Shown: piece by piece, positions 21,472 to 29,722 of the stretch | How positions within the stretch are numbered: position 1 is the stretch's first letter | Layout of the letters: each line of letters opens with the position of its first letter | Source: Planctomycetota bacterium | GTDB taxonomy: Bacteria; Planctomycetota; Phycisphaerae; Phycisphaerales; UBA1924 | Assembly (NCBI GenBank): GCA_013285505.1 | Contig: CP053450.1 | Location: 1,720,796-1,784,795, forward strand | Direction: 5' to 3' | Length of the DNA stretch: 64,000 nucleotides | Notes under the pieces: generated by a model | Databases searched by the model: none | What the model saw: only the letters and a program-made list of their open reading frames with translations | Told to the model about the DNA's origin: nothing | Made by a program: the position numbers and the translations under genes

Positions 21472-21479
21472 CTCAGGGA

Positions 21480-22577
21480 TTACGGTTGTTGTGAAGCCCG
21501 CAGATTACCCTGTTTTCCTAGCACATCCTGCGTGAGAGCGACGTAGGCGACGCGCCGTTCCGTTTCGCGGAACCCGAGCGCCGCGTACAGACGACGCGCC
21601 GGCGCGTTGCGAGCATCAACCGCGCAGCGCAACTCTCGGCCGTGCGGTGAAGAGGCCGCGATCGCACGTTGCAAGAGCAGCCGTCCCAGACCCATGCCGC
21701 GAACCAGAGGGGATATGCCCACATACACCAACTCGACGCACGACTGCGCGGGGCACCTGTTGAGCAGCACGCAGCCCGCCGGGGTGCCCTCCCGCTCGAC
21801 AAGCCACCACAGGGCCGGGTCGAATGTGCCCACGTCGCGGTGGGCATCGATGATGTCGTCCAGCGTGCGCATGCCGGCAAGCTCCGGGCAGTCCAGCGTG
21901 TCCTCGTAGCTGGCTTCGAGCGCCCGGCGGAGGTCCCGCTCGGCCTCCGGCGAGCTGTCCATGGCCCGCACGCTGATCCCCGCCGGCCACGAGGTTTCGG
22001 CGAGGGGCTTCACGGGCCTCCCGGCGGCCACGGTGCCGGCCGATTCGCGGATCTGCAGCGATTTGGCGAGGTAGTAGAGGTCGGTCAGCCGCCTCAGGCC
22101 CGCCATCTCGAACGACGCAGCCGCCCACCGCTCGCGTGGCTGTGCCAGAGCCTGGATCAGGTGGGCTTTCGCCCCGTACCCCTGCGAAGCGAGCCTCACA
22201 GCCTCGCGGATGGCTGTGGCGCGGTCCCTGCTGGCGTCCGGCGGGCCTCCGCCCACGCCGCCAGAGACAAACAGCATCACGGTCCGGCCCGCGCCGATCA
22301 CGGGTAGACAGACCTGTCTGACTTGGTGAGCATCATCCGGCTGTGACACAGCGGCCGCAAGCAGAGTCAGGTCGATCCCGAAGGTTGGTGCCTGTTCGAT
22401 GAAGTTCTGCACGGTGGCGTCCGGGACGGAGCTTCCGCCGCCGAGGAGTCGCACTAGGGCTTCGCGCTGCAACCCCGTCGGGACCGGTATTCCTACCGGC
22501 ACCTGCTCTCGGGCCGGGGGCGTTGGCCCAGGTGACTGATGGTCGTCAGATGCTCTGCTCGTACCGTCGGTGGGCAT
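21480..22577 (-). CDS. GNAT-family N-acetyltransferase
   Basis: The C-terminal 160 residues form a GNAT fold with the acetyl-CoA loop PLVRGMGLGRLLLQRAI and NAPARRLYAALGF, the usual late motif. The N-terminal 200 residues look like a degenerate second domain and may be another GNAT copy; the segment with VMLFVSGGVGG and YGAKAHLIQALAQP resembles the double-GNAT layout. The substrate is unknown. ATG 22577 is chosen because the open frame upstream is basic and low in conserved character. It lies directly ahead of the dnaA spacer on the same strand. Confidence 0.8.
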   Translation of the reverse strand: MPTDGTSRASDDHQSPGPTPPAREQVPVGIPVPTGLQREALVRLLGGGSSVPDATVQNFIEQAPTFGIDLTLLAAAVSQPDDAHQVRQVCLPVIGAGRTVMLFVSGGVGGGPPDASRDRATAIREAVRLASQGYGAKAHLIQALAQPRERWAAASFEMAGLRRLTDLYYLAKSLQIRESAGTVAAGRPVKPLAETSWPAGISVRAMDSSPEAERDLRRALEASYEDTLDCPELAGMRTLDDIIDAHRDVGTFDPALWWLVEREGTPAGCVLLNRCPAQSCVELVYVGISPLVRGMGLGRLLLQRAIAASSPHGRELRCAVDARNAPARRLYAALGFRETERRVAYVALTQDVLGKQGNLRASQQP

Positions 22578-22702
22578 GGTTGCTCCGGCGTGAGATCGCG
22601 GGGGCTGACGACTCGATCCGAACCGCCCCGTTGACCGCTGCGCACATGTCACTAGACTACGCCGAACCCCCCAGCGCTGGAACCGCCAGCGGGAGTCCTC
22701 AT

Positions 22703-23344
22703 ATGCGATCGAATTTCCGTGGCACCATTGCCCGTCTCTGTGCGTTCATGCTGGCTTGCGTGGCCCTCGTCCCGGCGATGGGCGTTGCCCCCGAGCCCGA
22801 TCCGGTCTCGAACCGCTGGCAGCTTGAGGTCACGCCGGGCGATCTGCAGGTTGCCTATGTCAACACGCTCGACGGCGCCGGGGCGTACGTGTACTTCACG
22901 TACTCGGTGACCAACAACACCGGCACGGACCTGGAATTTGTGCCCTCGTTCGTGCTGACGACCGATTCGGGCCTCTCGATGATGTCCGGGCTGGGCGTGC
23001 CCGCGAGCGTGACCGACCACATCCTGCGGTCGCTCGAGCACCCCTTCATGCAGGACCAGGTCGACATTCTCGGGCCCATCCAGCAGGGGCCGGAAAACGC
23101 CAAGCACGGGCTGGTGGTCTGGCCGCTGCGGGACTTCGGGGCCGACGAGCTCCGGGTCTTCGGGGCCGGCTTCAGCGGCGAGACCGAGACGATCGAGCTG
23201 ACCGACCCCAGGACGGGCGAGGAGGTCGAGTTGATCTTCCGCAAGACCCTCATGCTCCGCTTTGCCTCCCCCGGGGAGATCCGCGTGGGCGAAATGGGGG
23301 ACGACGCCTTCCCGGTCCTCGAGAAGCGCTGGATCATGCGATAA
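22703..23344 (+). CDS. Exported protein of unknown function
   Basis: 213 residues. A signal peptide (MRSNFRG start, hydrophobic core, likely cut after GVA) precedes a compact beta-rich domain whose middle reads YVYFTYSVTNNTGTDLEFVPS. This pattern of a beta sandwich in a single exported domain suggests a periplasmic protein, but no family is recognised and no catalytic residues stand out. GGGAG lies 9 nt upstream of ATG 22703. It points the same way as rpmA, 84 bp away. Confidence 0.65.
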   Translation: MRSNFRGTIARLCAFMLACVALVPAMGVAPEPDPVSNRWQLEVTPGDLQVAYVNTLDGAGAYVYFTYSVTNNTGTDLEFVPSFVLTTDSGLSMMSGLGVPASVTDHILRSLEHPFMQDQVDILGPIQQGPENAKHGLVVWPLRDFGADELRVFGAGFSGETETIELTDPRTGEEVELIFRKTLMLRFASPGEIRVGEMGDDAFPVLEKRWIMR

Positions 23345-23428
23345 AGGCCGCCTAGGCTCTCTGCCCGATGATTTGTTCTGTCCCAGGACGGATCGCGGGC
23401 TGACCTCGAACCGGAGACCTGATCAGCT

Positions 23429-23731
23429 ATGGCACACAAGAAAGCCGGCGGCTCGACCAAGAACGGCCGCGACTCAAACCCCCAGTACCTCGGCGTCAAG
23501 CTCTTTGGCGGTGAGGCGGCCAAGCCCGGCGCGATCATCATCCGCCAGCGTGGCACCAAGTTCCAGCCCGGCTTCAACGTCCGTCGCGGCAGCGACGACA
23601 CGCTGTTCGCGGTGGAGAACGGCAAGATCGTCTTCCAGGGCCGCAAGGTCCACGTCGATCCGTTCGACGCCGACGCGCCCCGGCCGCAGTGGCTCCGCGA
23701 GTACCGCGCGGCCCACGCCTCAGCCAACTAG
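23429..23731 (+). CDS. rpmA: 50S ribosomal protein L27
   Basis: The 100-residue protein begins [16 protein letters not shown], the glycine-rich N-terminal arm that reaches the peptidyl transferase centre, and contains [21 protein letters not shown] and [13 protein letters not shown], all diagnostic. There is no cleavable extension as in some Firmicutes. Its usual partner rplU (L21) is not adjacent. A Rho-independent terminator follows at 23765-23792. Confidence 0.97.
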   Translation: MAHKKAGGSTKNGRDSNPQYLGVKLFGGEAAKPGAIIIRQRGTKFQPGFNVRRGSDDTLFAVENGKIVFQGRKVHVDPFDADAPRPQWLREYRAAHASAN

Positions 23732-23764
23732 GGCAACGATCTCACCAGCCAGCACCGTCCGAAT

Positions 23765-23792
23765 CACGCCGGGTCTTCCCGGCGTTCTTTCT
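23765..23792 (+). terminator. Rho-independent terminator of rpmA
   Basis: A perfect 8-bp stem ACGCCGGG / CCCGGCGT with a TCTT loop is followed by TCTTTCT. It lies 34 bp past the rpmA stop and points with it. Confidence 0.8.
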
Positions 23793-23846
23793 GCGCGCGC
23801 AGAATCGATGCGCGGGAGAGCATCCGGCGCCGCCGCCCAACGCCGG

Positions 23847-24638
23847 TCAGGCCCGCGGGATCCACGCCTGCAGTTCGGGGACGATGAGTCCGGCGAACTC
23901 CTCGCACAGGGCGACCAGATCCGCGAGCGCGTCGGGCTTGAGTGCCTTCTTCGCGGCGCAGACGATCTGGCCGCGGCCGATGTGGAAGGTCGCCCACTTG
24001 GGCACGTCGACCAACCACGTCTGCATCTCGGGGCTGAGCAGGAGGGCGGCGAAGTCCTCGTCGTCGGCGTCGACGAACCACCGCCGGTTGAATTCGTCGT
24101 TCTCGAGCCGCAGATCGCCCTTGCCGAGCATGCCGGCGATGCGGTGGCCCAAGTGCTCGGGCGTGAGTGCGAGCGGCGGCCAGGTCACCGGGCACGGGAG
24201 GGCCGCGAGGGTGTGCGTGACCTGGACCGTGGTCTGGCCGGTGCTCACGACATAGCGGTGCTGGAGCAGCACCAGCGGCGGCTGTCCCGCCGGGTTGCGG
24301 GCCATCCACGCGAGGCCCTTGCCGCCGGTGCGGAGGTGGGAAAGGTGCGTGAACGGGGCGAACGCGGCGTCTTTTTCCTCGAGCTTGGCGAACGTCGAGT
24401 AGGTGAGCCCGAACGGGACGCAGGCCTCCGCGAACGCGGCCGCCTGCTTGCTGGCGGCGGCTTTGCTCCCTTTGGAAATGGCCACGATCAACAGCACGAA
24501 ACCGAACGTCACCGCCGCACCCACCACAACGGGCACGCGGACCGACTGCGAGGTGGTCACCGCCAGGGTAACGACGATCATGATCGCGGCGGTCATGGAG
24601 ACGAGGAGGTACCGCCGCTTGCGGCTTCGGGCCGTCAT
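23847..24638 (-). CDS. Membrane protein of unknown function, coupled to kdsA
   Basis: 263 residues. A basic start is followed by two adjacent hydrophobic helices (about residues 11-55), and the remaining 200 residues are soluble and contain many Trp, Phe and His. The C-terminal domain has a pattern with LVLLQHRYVV and FHIGRGQIVC but no recognised family motif. Its ATG at 24638 overlaps the kdsA stop as ATGA, so it is translated with kdsA and may serve the cell envelope, though this is inference from position only. Confidence 0.6.
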   Translation of the reverse strand: MTARSRKRRYLLVSMTAAIMIVVTLAVTTSQSVRVPVVVGAAVTFGFVLLIVAISKGSKAAASKQAAAFAEACVPFGLTYSTFAKLEEKDAAFAPFTHLSHLRTGGKGLAWMARNPAGQPPLVLLQHRYVVSTGQTTVQVTHTLAALPCPVTWPPLALTPEHLGHRIAGMLGKGDLRLENDEFNRRWFVDADDEDFAALLLSPEMQTWLVDVPKWATFHIGRGQIVCAAKKALKPDALADLVALCEEFAGLIVPELQAWIPRA

Positions 24639-25492
24639 GACGGTTGGCCCGTGACCGATGCGCCGCGGATGGCGGCGATCTGTCGCAGGAGCCCGGGAAC
24701 CGCGTCGAGCGGCTGCTGGGTCGCGCCGTCGGAGGCGGCGTTTGCGGGGTCGGGATGGCACTCGATGAAGAGTGCCTGCACGCCCGAGGCCGTCGCGGCC
24801 CGGGCCAGGAGCGGGGCACGCTCGGGGCGGCCCCCGGTCTGACTCCCCGAGCCGGGAAGCTGAGTGGAGTGCGTCGCGTCGAAGCAGACCGGGGGAGCGC
24901 CGCCCTCGACGTCGAGCTCCATCAGGTCGCCCAGACCGATGAAGTCGTTGACGAGACGGTGGTAGCCAAAGAACGTGCCGCGCTCGGTGAGCATCGTGTT
25001 GGTGCAGCCGGCCTCGGCGAGCTTGTTGACCGGGCCGCGCATCTCTTCGGGCGAGAGGAACTGGCCCTTCTTGATGTTGACGGCCCGGGCGTGTGCGGCG
25101 GCGGCGCGTCCCGCGGCCAGCAGCAGGTCGGTCTGGCGGCACAGGAAGGCGGGGATCTGGAGGAGGTCCACGACCTCGGCGACCTGGCCGCACTGCTCGG
25201 GGGCGTGGACGTCGGTGGTGACCGGGACGCCCAGGGCGTCGCGGACCTCGGCGAGGTGGGCGAGGCCGGCCTCGAGCCCGGGGCCCCGGGCCGAGCCGAT
25301 GCTCGTGCGGTTGGCCTTGTCGAAACTGGCCTTGAAGATGAAGGAAAGCCCGAGGTCCCGGCAGGCGGCGCCGACGGTGCGGCCGACCTCGAGGGCGAGC
25401 TCGACAGATTCGAGCACGCAGGGGCCGGCGATGATCGTCAGCGGGCGGTCAGATCCGATCTCGATGTCACCGACGCGGCAGGTTCTGGTCAT
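24635..25492 (-). CDS. kdsA: 3-deoxy-8-phosphooctulonate synthase (KDO8P synthase)
   Basis: Condenses arabinose 5-phosphate with phosphoenolpyruvate to form KDO 8-phosphate, the precursor of lipopolysaccharide Kdo. In 285 residues it has IAGPCVLES near residue 20, FKASFDKANRTS near 52, VTTDVHAPEQ near 90, IPAFLCRQTDLL and NIKKGQFLSPEE near 138. The presence of KDO genes argues for an LPS-bearing outer membrane. It precedes tRNA-Val and the Kdo transferase gene, but on the opposite strand. Confidence 0.93.
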   Translation of the reverse strand: MTRTCRVGDIEIGSDRPLTIIAGPCVLESVELALEVGRTVGAACRDLGLSFIFKASFDKANRTSIGSARGPGLEAGLAHLAEVRDALGVPVTTDVHAPEQCGQVAEVVDLLQIPAFLCRQTDLLLAAGRAAAAHARAVNIKKGQFLSPEEMRGPVNKLAEAGCTNTMLTERGTFFGYHRLVNDFIGLGDLMELDVEGGAPPVCFDATHSTQLPGSGSQTGGRPERAPLLARAATASGVQALFIECHPDPANAASDGATQQPLDAVPGLLRQIAAIRGASVTGQPS

Positions 25493-25542
25493 GCGGCAAG
25501 GGTACGCCGGGCGTGGGGCCGGTCCTACTGTTTGCCAGCCCC

Positions 25543-25616
25543 GGGCGGGTAGCTCAGTTGGCTAGAGCATTCGCTTTACACGCGAGAGGTCCCGGGTTCG
25601 AGTCCCGGCCTGCCCA
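25543..25616 (+). tRNA. tRNA-Val (anticodon TAC)
   Basis: The 74-nt sequence folds as a cloverleaf. The acceptor pairs GGGCGGG with CCTGCCC with one G-T. The D-stem is GCTC/GAGC. The anticodon stem TTCGC/GCGAG encloses loop TTTACAC with TAC at 25577-25579, reading GUA and other Val codons. The T-arm CCGGGTTCGAGTCCCGG is typical. CCA is not encoded. It lies 51 bp after the start side of kdsA and 110 bp before kdtA; there is no integrase or duplicated tRNA end nearby. Confidence 0.97.
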
Positions 25617-25727
25617 TTCTGCACACACCCCGCCGAGCGGTGTTGGGTTCCCGCCGAGTTGGGCGGCAGCGTCTCTTCCCACGCGGCGGCTCGCGCCGGC
25701 CGCCGAGCTTTGCGTCATACTCCGACC

Positions 25728-27023
25728 GTGAACGTTCTCGATATCGCCTATTCGCTGGCTGCGCTGGTGACCGCTCCCTGGTGGATGCGGAAGACGCGGT
25801 CCGGCTGGGCGGAGCGGTTCGCGAGGGTCCTGCCGGAGCTCCCGCCGAAGCGGGAGGGTGTGCCGCGGATCATGGTCCACGCGGTGTCGGTGGGGGAGGT
25901 CAATGCGCTGCGAGAGCTCGTGCCGCGGCTCGCGGGCGAGGCCGACGTGGTGGTGACCGTGAGCACGGACACGGGGATGGCGCGCGCGCGAGTTGTTTGC
26001 CGAGCGGTGCACCGTCGCGAGGTACCCGCTGGACGGGTCGGGTGCCGTGCGGCGGTTTCTGGACGCGGTGCGGCCGGACGCGGTGGGGCTGGTCGAGCTG
26101 GAGCTCTGGCCGAACTTTGTGCGCGAGTGCGTTGCCCGATCGATCCCCGTGGCGGTGATCAACGGGAGGCTGAGCGAGCGGTCGTTCCGGGGGTACCGAC
26201 GCATCCGGCGGTGGATCTCGCCGGCGTTTGCCTCGCTCTCGGTCGCGGCGGTGCAGGATGGGGCGTACGCCGAGCGGTTCTGCGCGATGGGTGTGCCCGC
26301 GGACCGCGTCGCGTTGACCGGCTCGATGAAGTTTGACAGCTCGCGGATCGAGGACGACGTCGAAGGTGCGGCGGAGCTGGCGGCCGCGATGGGCATCGAC
26401 GGGGCCGGGCTGCTGGTAGTCGCGGGGAGCACGGGGCCGGGCGAGGAGGCTCTCCTGCACGCTGCGTGCCAGCGGGCGAGCGAGATCGTGGGGCGCGAGG
26501 TGCAGTTGCTGTGTGCCCCGCGCAAGCCGGAGCGGTTCGAGGAGGCGGCGCGGGGCGCTGCCGGATTGCGCGCAGAACGGCACCAAGTGGCTCAGCCGGT
26601 TCGGGCGGCTCGCGGTTCCTGCTCGATACGCTCGGCGAGCTGCGGCAGGCCTATTCACTGGCAGATGTGGCGGTGGTGGGGCGGTCGTTCTTTGACCAGC
26701 ACGGGTCCGACCCGATCGAGCCGATCGCGCTGGGGTGCCCGACGATCATCGGCCCGGCGGTGTCCGACTTTGCCGAGATCGTGCGGGTGCTGGAGGAGGC
26801 CTCCGGGCTGGTGCGGGCCGACCGGGACGACCTCGGCGGCGTGATCGCGGGGCTGCTGGGCGACGCGGCGCGACGGGGGGACCTCGTGGCCAACGGCCGC
26901 GAGTGCATCCGCGGCCTGCAGGGGGGCCAGCGCGAGGCATCAGGAATTGCTGATGTGGCTGGCTGTTTCGGTCGGGGCGGGCGCGCGGCGGGGGCCGGCG
27001 GGGTCGTCGCTAGACCGGGCTAA
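25728..27023 (+). CDS. waaA: 3-deoxy-D-manno-octulosonic-acid transferase (Kdo transferase), KdtA/WaaA-like; several frameshifts
   Basis: Membrane-bound transferase that adds Kdo to lipid A. The start GTG 25728 gives an N-terminal helix, then MVHAVSVGEVNALRELV, which is the family signature, and later VELELWPNFVRE, GRLSERSFRGYRR, LTGSMKFD and VAGSTGPGEE. The frame slips near 25990, 26555 and 26612, and probably again near 26920. The first three are repaired by adding one GC in a GCGC tract, giving about 430 residues, the usual length. The last 30 residues are uncertain because the final frame is not clear; the stop at 27023 is the best I can offer. It converges on the ion-channel gene. Confidence 0.85.
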
Positions 27024-27840
27024 GGGACTCGCCGCACTTCTTGCAGAAGCGTGCGTCGGCGTCGTGGTCGTCCGAGGCGCACTCGGGGCAGACGACGCGG
27101 CGGGCCTTGGGGTTGCGGCGGCTGGTCAGCTCGGCGGTGACGATGCCGGTGGGCACGGCGATGATGCCGTAGCCCATGATCATGACCACCGAGGCGAGCA
27201 TCTTGCCGGCGGGGGTGATGGGCGAGACGTCGCCGTAGCCGACGGTGGTCATGGTGACGATCGCCCAGTAGACGCCCTGCGGGATGCTGGTAAAGCCGGT
27301 GCCCTCGGCACCGCCCTCGATGAGGTACATCGCTGAGCCGATGACCATGACCAGTGTGATGACGCTGACGAGGAAGACGGCGATCTTGGGCAGGCTGGCC
27401 CGGACGGCGTCCATCAGCGCGGCCGACTCGCCGACAAATCGGGCGAGCTTGAGCACGCGGAAGACCCGGATCAGGCGCAGGGCACGGATCACGATCAGGG
27501 CCTGCGAGCCGGGGACGAGCAGGCTGACGTAGGTGGGGAGGATGGCCAGCAGGTCCACCATGCCGAAGAAGCTGCGGGCGTACTGGCCGGGCTGTTTGAC
27601 GCACCAGAGGCGGAGGAGGTATTCGACGGTGAAGAATCCCGTGAAGACCCACTCGGCCCGGATGAGCAGCGTGCCGCGCGACTCACGGATGGCCGCGACG
27701 CTCTCGAGCATGACGACCAGCACACTGCCGACGATGGCCAGCAGCAGCGCGACATCGAAGGCCCGGCCCATCGGCGTTCCGGTGCCGAAGATGATTCTGT
27801 AGACCCGGGATCGGAGCGGGCCGTCGGCCGAGCTGATCAT
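27010..27840 (-). CDS. Voltage-gated-type potassium channel with C-terminal zinc ribbon
   Basis: 276 residues with six helices of the Kv type. S4 is the basic segment IRALRLIRVFRVLKLARF near residue 120, and the pore filter TTVGYGDVSP is near 200, so the channel is potassium selective in principle. The C-terminal 30 residues carry a Cys4 ribbon (CPEC...CKKCG), which is unusual for channels and may sense metal, redox or a partner protein. It starts at ATG 27840 and its stop overlaps the end of the Kdo transferase. The next gene, the GlmU-like enzyme, is divergent. Confidence 0.88.
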   Translation of the reverse strand: MISSADGPLRSRVYRIIFGTGTPMGRAFDVALLLAIVGSVLVVMLESVAAIRESRGTLLIRAEWVFTGFFTVEYLLRLWCVKQPGQYARSFFGMVDLLAILPTYVSLLVPGSQALIVIRALRLIRVFRVLKLARFVGESAALMDAVRASLPKIAVFLVSVITLVMVIGSAMYLIEGGAEGTGFTSIPQGVYWAIVTMTTVGYGDVSPITPAGKMLASVVMIMGYGIIAVPTGIVTAELTSRRNPKARRVVCPECASDDHDADARFCKKCGESLSPV

Positions 27841-27948
27841 GGGGGGAGTCTACACGGCGGACGCGGGGCCGGGCCTCGGGTGTTCCGTCCTCGCGTCGGG
27901 GGGCGTACCGGCGAGCGACGCCGGCGGGGCTGCGTGTATAGTCCGCAC

Positions 27949-29160
27949 ATGACTCCCGCAGTGGTCTTTGACGACGGGCTGGGCGAGCTCGCCCCGCTGA
28001 CCCACCTCCGTGCGGCGTTCGACGTGCGGACGGGGGCCTTGACGACGCTCGAGCGGCTCCGGCACACGCTGGGGTTGCAGGTAGTGTCGCTGTATGTCCC
28101 GGAGGCGCTGGCCGACCTGACGGCCGAGGCCCACGACATGCCGATCAACCGGCTGCCGTCGGATATGGCGGAGGTCTTCGTCATCAACGGGCGGTGCCCG
28201 ATCCCGCCGGAGCAGCTGCGCGACCCCGAGCCCGGCGTGATCTACGTCGAGCCCGAGACCAACACGCCGGTGGGCGGCAAGCTGGCACTGATTGATGCGA
28301 TCCGCGTGCTGGTCGGCGAGACCCCGGATGTGAAGATCGAGACGCTGGAGGGCCCGGTGCTGATGAACCGGCCGTGGCACTTCCGTTCGGTGCGGGACCA
28401 CGCGATCCGGTTCGATCTGGAGCTGATCCGGTCGACGCGGACGTTTAAGCCGGTGCCGGAGGGCGTGCTGGTGATCGGCGAGCGCGACCGTGTGCTGGTC
28501 GATCACGACGCGACGGTGTATCCCGGCGCGACGCTGGATGTGGAGGACGGGCCGATCTCGATCGCGGGCGGCGCGGTGCTGCGGCCGGGCGCGGTGGTCA
28601 TCGGCCCGACGGCGATCGGCCCTCACTCGGTGATCAGCGAGCACGCGGTGATCCGGGCCAACACGGCGATCGGGCGGCGGTGCAAGATCGGCGGCGAGGT
28701 CGCGGGGACGGTCTTCCAGGGATTCGCCAACAAGGTGCACGACGGCTATCTGGGTGACTCGTGGGTTGGTGAGTGGAGCAATCTCGGGGCGGGGACGACC
28801 AACTCGAACCTGCTGAACACCTACAGCGAGATCGTGAGCCAGGCCACGCCGGGCGGGCGGCGGGAGCACACCGGGGAGACGTTCCTAGGCGCGATGATCG
28901 GGGACCACGTCAAGACGGCGATCGGGACGCGGATCATGACGGGGTCGGTGATTCATACGGGCTCGATGTGGGCCGCGAGCGCGGCGGTGTCGGGGTGCGT
29001 CGAGCCGTTCGCGTGGGTGACCGACGCGGGGCGGCGGAGGTACCGGCTGGACAAGTTTCTGGATGTGATGGGCGACGTGATGGCGCGGCGGGATGTGGAG
29101 CCGAGCGATGCGTATGTGGAGCGGTTGCGGGGGCTGCATGGGGAAGCAGAGGGCCGGTAG
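27949..29160 (+). CDS. Alternative bacterial GlmU-like protein (putative sugar nucleotidyltransferase with left-handed beta helix)
   Basis: The 403-residue protein lacks the classical N-terminal NTP loop of GlmU but matches the alternative family in layout: an N-terminal domain starting VVFDDGLGEL, a middle segment PWHFRSVRDHAIRFDL, and a C-terminal left-handed beta helix with hexapeptide repeats (ISIAGGAVLRPGAVVIGPTAIGPHS). The helix bears GYLGDSWVGEWSNLGAGTTNSNL, the trimeric acyltransferase-like site. It would make UDP-GlcNAc or a related sugar nucleotide for peptidoglycan or LPS. No frameshift is apparent. ATG 27949 is the first codon of the conserved region. Confidence 0.8.
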   Translation: MTPAVVFDDGLGELAPLTHLRAAFDVRTGALTTLERLRHTLGLQVVSLYVPEALADLTAEAHDMPINRLPSDMAEVFVINGRCPIPPEQLRDPEPGVIYVEPETNTPVGGKLALIDAIRVLVGETPDVKIETLEGPVLMNRPWHFRSVRDHAIRFDLELIRSTRTFKPVPEGVLVIGERDRVLVDHDATVYPGATLDVEDGPISIAGGAVLRPGAVVIGPTAIGPHSVISEHAVIRANTAIGRRCKIGGEVAGTVFQGFANKVHDGYLGDSWVGEWSNLGAGTTNSNLLNTYSEIVSQATPGGRREHTGETFLGAMIGDHVKTAIGTRIMTGSVIHTGSMWAASAAVSGCVEPFAWVTDAGRRRYRLDKFLDVMGDVMARRDVEPSDAYVERLRGLHGEAEGR

Positions 29161-29206
29161 GCGGGGCGAATCAACTGAGCCAGGATCCCGCATCCGATCC
29201 ATTCGG

Positions 29207-29695
29207 ATGGAATCCTCGGGATCGCCTCTGCCCGGCCGCGTTCTGTCCAACGCGCTGCGGCTCTTGGTGCCGATGGTCTCAGAGATTCCTGCCGACTACA
29301 CCAAGTTTCTGAAGAAGCACAACGGCGGAACCCCACAAGTCCGGGGGTTTTCGTTCCACCATCCGAGGCGGGGTGCGCAGGAGTACTGGGTGGATGAGTT
29401 TCTTGGCATCGAAGATGAGTCGCTGATCTCGGGCACGTCTCAGGGAATGCTGACAACCCTAGTGCAGTATCGAGAGTTCATCCCGGTCGAATTCATTCCG
29501 ATCGGCATTGCGGTCCGTGATGATCTCCTGTTGCTTTGTATCGAAGAGCGAAGTCGGTGTTACGGCGAGGTTTGGCTCCTGGAATGGGATTCGGTCGTAC
29601 GCAGGGTCGATCAGATCGGCCCGCCGGACAATTCGTTGCACTTTGTCGCCGAGAGCTTCGCGTCGTTTCTGGCGAGTCTGCATGAGACCGGCTAG
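29207..29695 (+). CDS. SMI1/KNR4 (SUKH) family protein
   Basis: 162 residues. The core IPADYTKFLKKHNGGTPQ near residue 28 is the SUKH signature, followed by a beta-strand rich body (VEFIPIGIAVRDDLLLLCIEE) and an acidic/Trp end WLLEWDSVVRR. In bacteria this family often neutralises toxins of polymorphic toxin systems, but no toxin gene is adjacent here. Local GC is visibly lower than in both neighbours and codons such as GTA, ATT and TTT are common, which hints at acquired DNA. It sits between the GlmU-like gene and polA with 46 and 27 bp gaps. The start at 29207 is tentative. Confidence 0.7.
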   Translation: MESSGSPLPGRVLSNALRLLVPMVSEIPADYTKFLKKHNGGTPQVRGFSFHHPRRGAQEYWVDEFLGIEDESLISGTSQGMLTTLVQYREFIPVEFIPIGIAVRDDLLLLCIEERSRCYGEVWLLEWDSVVRRVDQIGPPDNSLHFVAESFASFLASLHETG

Positions 29696-29722
29696 TCCCG
29701 CCGCCACGCTACCATCTCAGCG

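Larger units (their letters stand above)
21093..21479. other. dnaA upstream spacer, candidate origin or leader
   Basis: No gene fits these 387 bp. The stretch includes a perfect 10-bp inverted repeat (21351-21360 and 21397-21406) and one DnaA-box-like 9-mer at 21463-21471. AT-rich DNA of the kind usual in a duplex-unwinding element is not evident, so origin function is uncertain. It may be a structured 5' leader of dnaA, since the upstream neighbour points the same way. Confidence 0.45.

Noticed and set aside
25543..25730. Integration site at tRNA-Val
   Set aside because: No integrase, no duplicated tRNA 3' end and no foreign composition beside it.
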